From Synergistaceae bacterium (lineage in GTDB: Bacteria > Synergistota > Synergistia > Synergistales > Synergistaceae), in contig JAISLO010000307.1 in the NCBI GenBank assembly GCA_031290815.1, forward strand, positions 1 to 10,872: a stretch of 10,872 nucleotides of DNA, given 5' to 3'. The position numbers and the translations under genes were made by a program. The notes under the pieces were generated by a model, which worked only from the letters and a program-made list of their open reading frames with translations, was not told the origin of the DNA and made no database searches. Each line of letters begins with the position of its first letter. Positions within the stretch are counted from its first letter, which is position 1. This document shows, piece by piece, positions 1 to 7,243 of this stretch.

Positions 1-32
1 AACCTCATGGCCTTTCCTTAACAGGCGTCAGT

Positions 33-49
33 TACCTTTAAACAAGGTA
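33..49. promoter_or_regulatory. Inverted repeat, candidate operator of the ABC operon
   Basis: A perfect 6-bp inverted repeat with a 5-base centre (TACCTT-TAAAC-AAGGTA) lies 35 bases before the start codon of the solute-binding protein gene. This is the size and position expected for the binding site of a dimeric repressor or activator. Two GGATAC copies follow at 53-58 and 60-65; GATACT at 61-66 is a weak -10 candidate with TTTAAA at 37-42 as a possible -35 (18-base spacing), which would place the repeat across the -35. No regulator gene is visible beside it. The repeat is seen directly; the operator role is inferred. Confidence 0.4.
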
Positions 50-84
50 CAAGGATACAGGATACTAAAAAGGGGGAGAAAATT

Positions 85-1374
85 ATGTGGAAGTCAATGC
101 TGAGGTTTTTGGGGATAATTGTAATCGGAGCCATCCTGTGGTGCTCGTGCGCGCGCGGCGAGGCGGCTAAGACGAACATTGAATACTGGCACCCCAACGC
201 CGAAGCTCAGGGAGGGTTGGTGGTCACAGAGCTTGTCAGGCAGTTCAACGAACAGAGCGCGACCACTCAGGTCACGGAACGTTTCATTCCGGATATGTAC
301 AAGGGCATCATGCAGACATTGCAGGCCGAGGCGGCAACTGGGAGATCGCCGGCAGTCGTGCAGGTGGGGTGGGCGTTTCTCGATTATTTTTCGAACAACT
401 TTCAATATTCGAATCCGCAGGCAGTCATAGATAAATACTTCCCGTCGGATGCCACGTTCATCAGGGACAATTTTCTTCCGAACATAGTCGAGCTCGCGAC
501 GAACAGCGAAGGAGACCTTGCGGGGCTTCCGTACTCTCTGAGCAATCCGGTGCTTTATCTCAACAAGGACATACTCAAAGAGGCCGGGCTCTCCGAGGAT
601 GGCCCAAAAACCTGGGATGACGTCAAGGCGTTTGCCAAGACGATAAAGGAACGCACCGGGAAATATGGATTCTACATGCAGGAACCGGCGGACAGTTGGG
701 CTCAACAGGCGTTGATGGAGAGCGCCGGGGCGCGTCTCATAACCTACGAAAACGGCAAGCCCAGGGCGTCTTTCGCGAGCGAGGACGGGATTAAAGCCTA
801 CGAACTCTACGCGAGCATGGCGCTCGACGACAAAAGCGCTCTCCACTCCACGTGGGATGAGGGCGTGCAGGCGTTCATCGAGGGAAATGTGGGCATGTTG
901 TACACCACTATAGCCAGGAGAGCCAGCATTCAAAAAACGGCGAAGTTCAAGGTGGGCGCTATCAACTCTCCAGCCTGGCAGGGCAGGGAGAGGGCTCTTC
1001 CGGCCGGGGGCTGCATGCTGGCGATAGCGGCCCGGACGGAGGACGAGAAGAAATCGGCGTGGGAGTTCATGAAATTTCTGTACAGCGTGAAGTCCGTAGC
1101 CGCATGGACGATCGGAACCGGTTACGTCCCGCCCAGGGAGGGCGTCGCCGACGCCGAGGACGGGCTCAAGTCCTTCATGGCCGAGAACAAGATGATGGAG
1201 GCCGCCACATCCCAGATGAAGTACGTGGTGCCATGGGCGTCGTTCCCGGGGGATGCCGGTCTTCAGGCTGAACAGGCGCTTATAGACATGCGGGACGAGA
1301 TACTCGGCGGCTCGAAACCGGCTCGTCAGGCCATGCTCGACACGCAGGAAAAAATCAATCAATTGCTCGATTGA
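85..1374 (+). CDS. CUT1 ABC transporter extracellular solute-binding protein (family 1)
   Basis: This is the substrate-binding component of a carbohydrate ABC importer, acting outside the cytoplasmic membrane. The 429-residue length is normal for family 1 binding proteins (UgpB/MalE type). It has a hydrophobic export segment at about residues 6-20, then YWH at 34-36, where UgpB-like proteins carry the same motif. The conserved hinge region reads LPYSLSNPVLYLNKD at 148-162, followed by TWDD at 177-180. Cys20 and Cys22 sit at the end of the signal, but neither has a good lipobox (residues before Cys22 are WCS), so it may be a lipoprotein with a relaxed signal or be cleaved near GEA-A. The ATG is preceded by AGGGGGAG at a suitable distance. 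It is the first gene of the operon with two permeases and an ATPase. The substrate is not determinable; a sugar, polyol or glycerophosphate-like ligand is possible. Confidence 0.93.
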   Translation: MWKSMLRFLGIIVIGAILWCSCARGEAAKTNIEYWHPNAEAQGGLVVTELVRQFNEQSATTQVTERFIPDMYKGIMQTLQAEAATGRSPAVVQVGWAFLDYFSNNFQYSNPQAVIDKYFPSDATFIRDNFLPNIVELATNSEGDLAGLPYSLSNPVLYLNKDILKEAGLSEDGPKTWDDVKAFAKTIKERTGKYGFYMQEPADSWAQQALMESAGARLITYENGKPRASFASEDGIKAYELYASMALDDKSALHSTWDEGVQAFIEGNVGMLYTTIARRASIQKTAKFKVGAINSPAWQGRERALPAGGCMLAIAARTEDEKKSAWEFMKFLYSVKSVAAWTIGTGYVPPREGVADAEDGLKSFMAENKMMEAATSQMKYVVPWASFPGDAGLQAEQALIDMRDEILGGSKPARQAMLDTQEKINQLLD

Positions 1375-1381
1375 GGACACG

Positions 1382-2272
1382 GTGGAGCACATGAAAATCA
1401 GCCGGAACATCAGAGCGTTTTTATACCTCGCGCCATCGCTCGCCGTATTCGCGGCGTTCATGTTCTGGCCTCTCGTCCGCACGTTTTATCTGAGCTTCTT
1501 CTCCTGGAACATGGTGAAGCCCGTGAAAAAATTTGTCGGACTCGCGAACTACGCGGAGCTGCTGAGCTCTCCCCTCACGTACAAGATTCTGGGGAACACG
1601 GCCGTATACATATTCATACTTCTCGCCGTGAACTTTGCGGCTCCGTACGTTCTTTCGTTCGTTCTGTCGTGCGCCGTGAAAAGGGGAAGGGGTTTTTACA
1701 AAAGCGCCTACTTCATGCCCAGCGTCGTCTCCCTCGTGGTCGGCTCCATCGTTTACATGTGGATTCTGAACCCGGTGTCAGGGCCGGTCGCGCTGCTCGT
1801 CAAACACATAGGCGTCTCCATTCCGATATGGAGCAAGACCGATGGGATCGTAATCGTCATCCTGAGCATCATAACATCGTGGAAGATATTCGGCTACAAC
1901 TTCATCGTCATCCTCGGCGGGGTATCGGGAATATCCGGCGAGGTCATCGAGGCAGCGCGCATCGACAACGTGCCCCTGAGAAGGATATTCATCGACATCG
2001 TTCTTCCGATGAGCAGCGCAACGGGCGTTTATCTGTTCGTCATGACCATTGTCCAGGGGCTGCAGTACGTCTTCACACCGATAAAGGTTCTGACGCAGGG
2101 AGGGCCGAACTACGCCAGCTCAAACCTCATCTATCAGTCCTATCACGAGTTGTTTGTCGTGTATAGAACAGGTCCTGGGTGCGCCCTGTCGATATTGACG
2201 CTCGCGGTGTTCTCGCTCTTGTTGTTTATGGAGTTCAGGTTTGTCGAAAAGAAGGTATACTATGAGTCCTGA
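1382..2272 (+). CDS. CUT1 ABC transporter permease (MalF/UgpA type)
   Basis: First integral-membrane subunit of the importer. It has 296 residues and about six hydrophobic spans, the first at roughly residues 13-32. The cytoplasmic EAA loop, which docks on the ATPase, is at 190-209 (EAARID ... IVLP), and the typical late motif TQGGPNYASS is at 238-247. The glycine usual at position 7 of the EAA loop is Asn196. The GTG start at 1382 has GAGG five bases upstream; an in-frame ATG at 1391 is an alternative, but its only close purine-rich site (GGTGGAG) is just three bases away. It starts 7 bases after the binding-protein stop and overlaps the next permease gene by 11 bases, so translation is probably coupled. 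Confidence 0.93.
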   Translation: MEHMKISRNIRAFLYLAPSLAVFAAFMFWPLVRTFYLSFFSWNMVKPVKKFVGLANYAELLSSPLTYKILGNTAVYIFILLAVNFAAPYVLSFVLSCAVKRGRGFYKSAYFMPSVVSLVVGSIVYMWILNPVSGPVALLVKHIGVSIPIWSKTDGIVIVILSIITSWKIFGYNFIVILGGVSGISGEVIEAARIDNVPLRRIFIDIVLPMSSATGVYLFVMTIVQGLQYVFTPIKVLTQGGPNYASSNLIYQSYHELFVVYRTGPGCALSILTLAVFSLLLFMEFRFVEKKVYYES

Positions 2273-3089
2273 CGCGCGGCGCGAATTTTTCCTGCACATC
2301 GTCCTGATATCGGTGTTGTCGGTTCTGTTGTTTCCACTGGCCTTTGCGCTCTCAAACTCGTTTAAGACGCTCTCCGACGCGTATTCGAGCGTGGGCGAGC
2401 TGATCCCCTCCCGGCCGACGCTCGAAAATTACATCCATGTGTTCTCGAGGCTCGACATAGCCCGGATTACGTTCAACACACTGTTCATCGCGGTCATAGC
2501 GGCGGTCTTCAAGGTCGCGACGAGCGTCTTGTCCGCCTACGCGTTCACGGCATACGAGTTCGAGGGAAAGAACGCGCTGTACTTCGTCATCATAAGCACG
2601 ATGTTCATCCCGTTCAACGTGACTATGCTGCCGAACTATCTCACGATCTCCAGCCTGGGGCTAGACGACGCGCTGATTGGGGTGGCCCTGCCCCAACTGG
2701 CGGACGCGACGGGGATATTTCTCATCAGGCAGTCCATGAAGACCATTCCGAAGTCCATCATCGAGGCCGCCGCAATGGAAAACAAATCGCGGTTCGGAAT
2801 CCTGCGGGACATCGTAATCCCGCTCACCAGGCCGGCCATCATGTCGGTCGGGATAATATTCTTCATCAACTCGTGGAACGAGTACGTGTGGCCGGTCCTG
2901 ATGCTGAAATCCAGGAGCAATTTCACCCTGTCCTTGGCGCTGCAGATGTACATAAGCTCGGAGGGGGGCACGGAGTTCACGGTCGCCATGGCCGTCTCGG
3001 TTCTGACGATGCTCGTGCCGCTGACCCTCTATCTGATCTTTCAGAAATTTATCATCAGCACCTTCACATCATCGGGAGTGAAGGAGTAA
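2262..3089 (+). CDS. CUT1 ABC transporter permease (MalG/UgpE type)
   Basis: Second membrane subunit of the importer, 275 residues with about six spans. The EAA loop is at 168-187 (EAAAMEN ... IVIP), and the SWNEY motif at 204-208 and the C-terminal QKFIIS...SSGVKE tail are typical of MalG-type permeases. As in the partner permease, the EAA-loop glycine is replaced by Asn (Asn174). The ATG at 2262 was chosen over an in-frame TTG at 2241 because GAAGG lies six bases before it and the TTG would add residues with no family support. It overlaps the upstream permease by 11 bases and is followed after 16 bases by the ATPase gene. Confidence 0.93.
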   Translation: MSPDARREFFLHIVLISVLSVLLFPLAFALSNSFKTLSDAYSSVGELIPSRPTLENYIHVFSRLDIARITFNTLFIAVIAAVFKVATSVLSAYAFTAYEFEGKNALYFVIISTMFIPFNVTMLPNYLTISSLGLDDALIGVALPQLADATGIFLIRQSMKTIPKSIIEAAAMENKSRFGILRDIVIPLTRPAIMSVGIIFFINSWNEYVWPVLMLKSRSNFTLSLALQMYISSEGGTEFTVAMAVSVLTMLVPLTLYLIFQKFIISTFTSSGVKE

Positions 3090-3105
3090 AGGAGAAGAAA
3101 GCATA

Positions 3106-4233
3106 TTGAAAAGCATCGAGATGAAAAATATTTGCAAGAACTATGGCAAGGTAGCCGTTGTGAAGGAACTCAATCTTACCGTAAAGTCCGGGGAAAAACT
3201 CATTCTTCTCGGACCGTCCGGCTGCGGAAAATCGACGATCCTCAGGATGATAGCCGGGCTCGAGGAGATCACCTCCGGCGAGCTGCACCTTGGGGGGCGA
3301 AAGGTCAATCACCTTGGAAGCGGCGAAAGGAACGTCTCAATGGTGTTTCAGAACTACGCGCTCTTCCCTCACATGACCGTGGAGGATAACATTACCTACG
3401 GGCTGAGGATCAACAAGGTCTGCGGCGATGAAATACGGCGAAGGAAGAACGATGTCATGAAGATGCTCGAACTGTCGGGGCTGGAAAAGAGAAAACCCAG
3501 GGAGCTCTCGGGCGGACAGAGACAGCGCGTAGCTCTCGCCAGAGCGGTCGCAAAGCAATCCTGCTTTCTGCTGCTCGACGAGCCGTTGTCGAACTTGGAC
3601 GTACAGCTCCGCGAACACGCCAGAAAAGAGCTGGTGAGAATACACGAAAAGTTCGGGCAGACTATGGTATACGTCACTCATGACCAGACGGAGGCTATGA
3701 CTGTAGGCGACAGGATAGCCCTCTTCTCCGAAGGGATGGTGCAAACGCTCGATACCCCGCTGAACGTGTACAACCGTCCGGCGAATGTCTTCACCGCGAA
3801 ATTCATAGGCTCGCCGTCCTGCAACATCATCGAGACCAAGGGAGAGGGCGGCGGAGTCGCGATTGGAAATCAGGTATTCTCCCTGAACGGAAGCTGGGCG
3901 AATCTTTTGCGGGGAAAACATGACCTGTATTTCGGCATAAGGCCCGAACATATAGAGCTGAGCGAGGAGCCGCGCGCCAATTCCATAAAAGGAAGCGTGA
4001 GATACTGCGAAAATTACGGGCATAAGACGAGCGTTTTCATCGCAAACGACGGAATCGAGTTCGCAGCGTCGGTCGAGGAGACCCGTTTTTACCCCGGCGA
4101 AACGGTGTACATGACATTTCCTCAGGATAAAATACACTTTTTCGATAAAAAAACCGGATGTAACGCCGGATACCCGGAAAATATCTCAAGGAGCTGTGAA
4201 AATGACCCTTTATATAAGCGTCGTATTGCTTGA
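3106..4233 (+). CDS. CUT1 ABC transporter ATP-binding protein (MalK/UgpC/MsmK type)
   Basis: Cytoplasmic ATPase that powers the importer. All nucleotide-binding motifs are intact: Walker A GPSGCGKST at 36-44, Q-loop Gln82, signature LSGGQ at 134-138, Walker B LLLDEP at 155-160, D-loop SNLD at 162-165 and the switch His192. After about residue 235 there is a C-terminal OB-fold regulatory domain with the usual FGIRPEHIEL motif. The length of 375 is normal for MalK-like proteins. The start is a TTG with AAAGGAG 11 bases upstream; the next in-frame ATG at 3121 would remove the start of the first strand. The last 32 bases overlap the isomerase gene, and the final 25 or so residues extend past the usual end of the OB domain. 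Confidence 0.95.
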   Translation: MKSIEMKNICKNYGKVAVVKELNLTVKSGEKLILLGPSGCGKSTILRMIAGLEEITSGELHLGGRKVNHLGSGERNVSMVFQNYALFPHMTVEDNITYGLRINKVCGDEIRRRKNDVMKMLELSGLEKRKPRELSGGQRQRVALARAVAKQSCFLLLDEPLSNLDVQLREHARKELVRIHEKFGQTMVYVTHDQTEAMTVGDRIALFSEGMVQTLDTPLNVYNRPANVFTAKFIGSPSCNIIETKGEGGGVAIGNQVFSLNGSWANLLRGKHDLYFGIRPEHIELSEEPRANSIKGSVRYCENYGHKTSVFIANDGIEFAASVEETRFYPGETVYMTFPQDKIHFFDKKTGCNAGYPENISRSCENDPLYKRRIA

Positions 4234-5029
4234 CGAGACCTGGACCCGAAACCTCCTGTCCCTTTTGGAAAACCTCCGCGGATATGAGCGCATCGGCCTC
4301 GAAATATTTCCGATGTTTCATATCGGCGGATACTCGCGGATACTGGACAAATTCCTGCCCAAGCTGGCGGAGCTTCCGATAACGTTTCACGAGCCTTACT
4401 ACGAAACCGATCACTCCTGCAAGAGGGGCTCCGTGGAATACCGCGTCACAATGGAACACTGCAAAAACGCCTTCGATTACGCGGCGAGGCTGCGCGCCGG
4501 ACATATCGTCTATCACCTGAACAACCGCGCGATCTCGAACAAAGACGAGATGCTCCGCATAGCGCTTGAAAACCTCATCGAGATTAATGATCTGGCCGAC
4601 TCCTATGGATTGAAACTTCTGATCGAAAACACCGGCGTGTCCGCCATGAACAACGTTCTGTTGGATGAGAACGATTTTGTCGACCTGTTCGACATGTTGG
4701 ACCACGATTGTCTGATCGACACGGGACACGCCAACTGCAACAAATGGAATTTGGGATCCGTCATGGAGCGCCTTCAAGGCAGGATTCGAAGCTATCACCT
4801 GCACAACAACTTCGGGGCGAACGACGACCACAACAGAATATTCGAAGGCACGCTCGATTTGGGGGAGTTCTTCAGGAACTACTCGCGATACACCCCTGAT
4901 GCGGATATCGTTCTAGAATACAAATGCCTTTTGACACCGGATATCATGAATGACGATATAGAATGGATAAAAGAGGACGTCTCGCATGTTCGCCGAATGA
5001 CCTGCGCAGTCGAAACGTCACGGAAGTAA
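4202..5029 (+). CDS. Sugar phosphate isomerase/epimerase-like TIM-barrel protein
   Basis: A 275-residue member of the xylose isomerase-like TIM-barrel (AP endonuclease 2) superfamily, which includes metal-dependent sugar epimerases and IolE/IolI-type isomerases. Strand-end motifs appear in the expected order: FHEP at 62-65, VYHLNN at 103-108, IENTG at 141-145, IDTGHAN at 172-178, YHLHNN at 198-203 and LEYK at 238-241. The likely metal ligands are Glu142, Asp173, His199 (or His201) and Glu239, all present, so the enzyme is probably active. The ATG at 4202 has AAGGAG eight bases upstream; a GTG at 4196 would be too close to that site. It overlaps the ATPase gene by 32 bases, which suggests translational coupling and a role in converting the imported substrate. 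The exact reaction is unknown. Confidence 0.85.
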   Translation: MTLYISVVLLDETWTRNLLSLLENLRGYERIGLEIFPMFHIGGYSRILDKFLPKLAELPITFHEPYYETDHSCKRGSVEYRVTMEHCKNAFDYAARLRAGHIVYHLNNRAISNKDEMLRIALENLIEINDLADSYGLKLLIENTGVSAMNNVLLDENDFVDLFDMLDHDCLIDTGHANCNKWNLGSVMERLQGRIRSYHLHNNFGANDDHNRIFEGTLDLGEFFRNYSRYTPDADIVLEYKCLLTPDIMNDDIEWIKEDVSHVRRMTCAVETSRK

Positions 5030-5099
5030 CATAGATTTTGCGAGAGTGCTGATTTATCGTCTGACGCCTTGAGCCCGTTCGACCTCGAGATGGCATAAA

Positions 5100-5128
5100 T
5101 TGACAACATGGCGTCTGGTCGTTAGTAT
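5100..5128 (+). promoter_or_regulatory. Sigma70-type promoter
   Basis: A perfect -35 hexamer TTGACA (5100-5105) is followed after exactly 17 bases by TAGTAT (5123-5128), which matches four of six -10 bases. Transcription would begin near 5135 and read into the small exported protein gene at 5171 and probably on to the UxuA-like gene. It lies in the 141-base gap after the isomerase gene, so the two plus-strand blocks are likely separate transcription units. No clear terminator is seen between the isomerase stop and this promoter. Confidence 0.55.
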
Positions 5129-5170
5129 TGACTCGTATAAACCGTATCTTGAGGCGGACGGGTGATGTGA

Positions 5171-5614
5171 ATGAGATGCGCGCGCATGTTTTTCTGTTTT
5201 ATGATACTCGCCGCGGCGATTGCCGCGTCCGTTGGATTGCCGGTCGCGTATACCTCGCCGCCGTTTGGCGCGGCGGCTTTTGAACGCGTCGTGGCGGACG
5301 ACGGAGCGGCTTCGTTTGTAGCCGGCGGGAGCGCGTTTCTGAACATGGACGCGATAGTCTCAGGCATATTCTCCGGGGATCTGCAGTTGTCATGCGCCGC
5401 GAAGAGCGCCGCGTGCCTGCTCTCCCGAACTGGCTTCAAACTGCTGCGCGAGACGCCCGGCGAGTCGGGCGACGTTCCAGCCTTCGCGTTGAAGGTCTAT
5501 GTGGCGCGATATCTCGTCTCCGTCTCGGCGGGCGGGAAAAACGTCAAAAATATCCCATCAAACGTTAAAAACTGGCAATATGCCATCGATCCAATACATC
5601 TGGAAATAGTCTGA
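5171..5614 (+). CDS. Hypothetical exported protein
   Basis: I do not recognise this 147-residue protein. It begins with a convincing signal sequence: Arg3 and Arg5, a hydrophobic core at about residues 7-23, and a likely cleavage after AYT or nearby. The mature part is rich in Ala, Gly and Ser, has a Cys pair at 75 and 82, and carries a hydrophobic patch near 107-119. The ATG at 5171 follows an in-frame stop, so an upstream start is not possible; the ribosome site (GAGGCGG near 5150) is rather far. A strong promoter lies 43 bases upstream and the gene precedes the UxuA-like gene by about 150 bases. The last 25 residues look different in composition and might reflect a shifted or altered end. 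It may be a real small secreted protein or a decaying gene. Confidence 0.5.
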   Translation: MRCARMFFCFMILAAAIAASVGLPVAYTSPPFGAAAFERVVADDGAASFVAGGSAFLNMDAIVSGIFSGDLQLSCAAKSAACLLSRTGFKLLRETPGESGDVPAFALKVYVARYLVSVSAGGKNVKNIPSNVKNWQYAIDPIHLEIV

Positions 5615-5764
5615 CCTCTCCCAGTTTCCTTAAAAATACCATTTCCTCGGCGCAAACATGCTCGCGAATGCCCGTGCGCGAAGCGCTTGTTCCATGAATC
5701 GCCACATGCGCGGGACTCGAGTTCGAATTGGGGATAGAATCGAAACGGAGGTCTGGTCAAATTG

Positions 5765-6631
5765 GTGAAGATGGTCTTTAAATGGTTCGGAGAGAACGAT
5801 AATGTCACCCTGGAGCAAATTTCTCAGATCCCGAAAATTCACGGGGTCTCGCGCCCTTTGGGTTCGCGGCGCGGCAACGGCGTCATGTCCCCGAGTAAGA
5901 TCAGCCGGATGACGGCTCGCGCCGCCGACGCAGGATTGGTCTTGGAGGTTGTGGAGGATTTCTCGATCAGCGAGGAGATAAAACTGCGCGAGGGGGATTT
6001 TTCGCGCCATATAGGCGATTTCAAGGAGACGATAGCCAGCCTCTCGAATGCGGGAATAAAGTGCGTTTGCTACAGCTTCAGCCCAATGTCGGAAAAGTCT
6101 GCGCTCTGGGACGACGGAATCCTTGCGAAAAAGTACGCTAAATTGGGAAGAGAGGGCCTTTGGCGCAACTACGAGATGTTCGTCTCAGAGGTGATCCTGA
6201 CCGCGGAAGAATACGGCGTCAACCTGGCCATATATCCGGACGGGCACTCCAGACCGTTCCAGGACATGCCATGCCTGGCCGCGAACGAACGCGACGTTGA
6301 CAGGCTGTTGGCTCTATACAAATCGAGGAACCACGGAGTCGTGATGCATAACCTCGGCCTGAATTGCGGAAGATTCGACGATTTCAGGATGATGTCCAGA
6401 AAGTACGGCGCAATGGGGAGGATCCACTTCGTTGACATGGAGAATTTGTGGATGGACGACGCCTCCGACATGCAGGTTCTGCTGAAGACGTACCACAGCG
6501 CCGATTTCGACGGCTACATCGGCCTGCGAAGGCGGGCTTCGGTATGGGATGACGAGGCGATGCGGAACGTCGCTGCAGGCGCGTCGTATATCGCCGAAAT
6601 TTGGGACACCCTCGAAAAGTTCAACATCTGA
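5765..6631 (+). CDS. Divergent UxuA (mannonate dehydratase)-like protein lacking the metal ligands
   Basis: The sequence is clearly related to D-mannonate dehydratase UxuA: the first residues MKMVFKWFG, then VTLEQISQIP at 14-23, LEVVED at 60-65, IKL at 72-74 and a VCYSF strand at 101-105. UxuA removes water from D-mannonate to give 2-keto-3-deoxygluconate in glucuronate catabolism. This protein has 288 residues against about 350-394, and the shortage is mainly in the middle loops. By eye alignment with E. coli UxuA, the four metal-ligand positions are altered: His of AHPDD is Tyr157, Cys of MCTGS is His195, His of THLRS is Asp224 and Asp of RPDH is Arg255. The GTG at 5765 is chosen because it restores the family N-terminus; TTG at 5762 is equally possible and has GGAGGT at nine bases. 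It may be inactive as a dehydratase, bind another ligand, or use a different metal site. Confidence 0.8.
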   Translation: MKMVFKWFGENDNVTLEQISQIPKIHGVSRPLGSRRGNGVMSPSKISRMTARAADAGLVLEVVEDFSISEEIKLREGDFSRHIGDFKETIASLSNAGIKCVCYSFSPMSEKSALWDDGILAKKYAKLGREGLWRNYEMFVSEVILTAEEYGVNLAIYPDGHSRPFQDMPCLAANERDVDRLLALYKSRNHGVVMHNLGLNCGRFDDFRMMSRKYGAMGRIHFVDMENLWMDDASDMQVLLKTYHSADFDGYIGLRRRASVWDDEAMRNVAAGASYIAEIWDTLEKFNI

Positions 6632-6649
6632 CGCGACGCGGCAGGAAGG

Positions 6650-6998
6650 AAGCTGCCAGAGACGGCCGGCTCCAACAAGAAAGAGGTCGAGCTTCTGAAC
6701 TGGCTCCGGCTGATAAGGTCGGAGATCGAGATGCTGTCGACGAAGACGGAAGAGATAAGGATGACCGTGGGCCGCCTGAAGCAGCTCAGCGAGGACGAGG
6801 ATGATATGCGAGGCGAGGGAGCTTTATCTGATGGACGAGGCGGTACGGCGAGAAGTGGCAGTGGCTGAGGGCGAGGCAAAGGGCAGGGCTGAGGGCAAGT
6901 TTGAGGTCGCGCGTAAAATGCTTGCCCGCAGAATGCCTACTAGCGACATCGTGGACATTACCGGGTTGAATGAGCGGGACATACTATCGCTCCAATAA
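6650..6998 (+). pseudogene. Rpn-family nuclease/putative transposase remnant (C-terminal part, frameshifted)
   Basis: The C-terminal part of an Rpn family recombination-promoting nuclease/putative transposase (PD-(D/E)XK group). The first piece, in the frame of the UxuA-like gene, reads LLNWLRLIRSEIEML and then LKQLSEDE. From about 6801 the frame changes by one base and the match continues as EARELYLMDEAVRRE, the AEGEAKGRAEGK coil and the tail DIVDITGLNERDILSLQ, ending in TAA at 6998. The N-terminal nuclease domain is absent, so no active enzyme is made. The ATG at 6801 could open a 65-residue peptide, but this is more likely a decayed fragment. Such fragments are common in Synergistota and some Firmicutes genomes and often mark past rearrangement. 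Confidence 0.75.
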
Positions 6999-7008
6999 TA
7001 GCAAGACC

Positions 7009-7040
7009 GGCGGGCAGTAAATACCGCCCGCCATTGATTT
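7009..7040 (+). terminator. Probable Rho-independent terminator
   Basis: A 7-bp GC stem, GGCGGGC at 7009-7015 with GCCCGCC at 7026-7032, can be lengthened inward by GT/AC after one mismatch, leaving a small loop. It is followed on the plus strand by the moderately T-rich ATTGATTTTGATT. It lies 10 bases after the Rpn-fragment stop codon and would end the plus-strand transcript. The T tract is interrupted, so termination may be partial. Confidence 0.55.
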
Positions 7041-7243
7041 TGATTGTATCCATCTGCCCTCCCTCGTAGGCCGCGAATGCCTCAAAACCTACCTGCAAGG
7101 GGGACGACCGCACTCGTAGGAGAGGATATCGACGAGTTCATCGTTTCCAGGCAAACATCCTGAATAAGGATGGCAAAAACTTGTGAAGCAGGATAAACAC
7201 AGGGTTTAATAAAAGCTAAATACTCCATCGCATTTTCTCAATT
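7041..7243. other. Gap with no recognisable gene
   Basis: About 200 bases between the plus-strand terminator and the end of the minus-strand LUD gene. Only short open stretches with stops are seen. The 8-base string CTCGTAGG occurs twice (near 7064 and 7114), but nothing else repeats. Base composition falls from GC-rich on the left to AT-rich by about 7190. No convincing hairpin terminator for the LUD gene is visible. It may hold the junction of a transferred segment, but I can identify no attachment site. Confidence 0.5.

Noticed and set aside
94..1482. Long minus-strand open frame of 462 codons opposite the solute-binding protein gene
   Set aside because: It is antisense to a clear family 1 binding protein; the product is rich in Arg and His, has no recognisable domain, and is explained by the codon bias of the real gene.
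3337..4137. Minus-strand open frame of 266 codons opposite the ATPase gene
   Set aside because: Shadow of the ATPase, which has all ABC motifs intact.
4037..4831. Minus-strand open frame of 264 codons opposite the ATPase end and isomerase gene
   Set aside because: The opposite strand carries two proteins with full family motifs and good ribosome sites; the antisense product has no recognisable motif.
5122..5439. Minus-strand open frame opposite the small exported protein
   Set aside because: No signal sequence or motif, no good ribosome site, and the plus-strand frame has a signal peptide and a promoter.
5721..5729. GTTCGAATT, resembling a tRNA T-loop
   Set aside because: The flanking bases do not pair into a T-arm and no acceptor or anticodon stem can be drawn around it.
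6801..6998. A separate 65-residue gene
   Set aside because: Its sequence continues the Rpn-family match from the adjacent frame, so it is better read as part of a frameshifted remnant.
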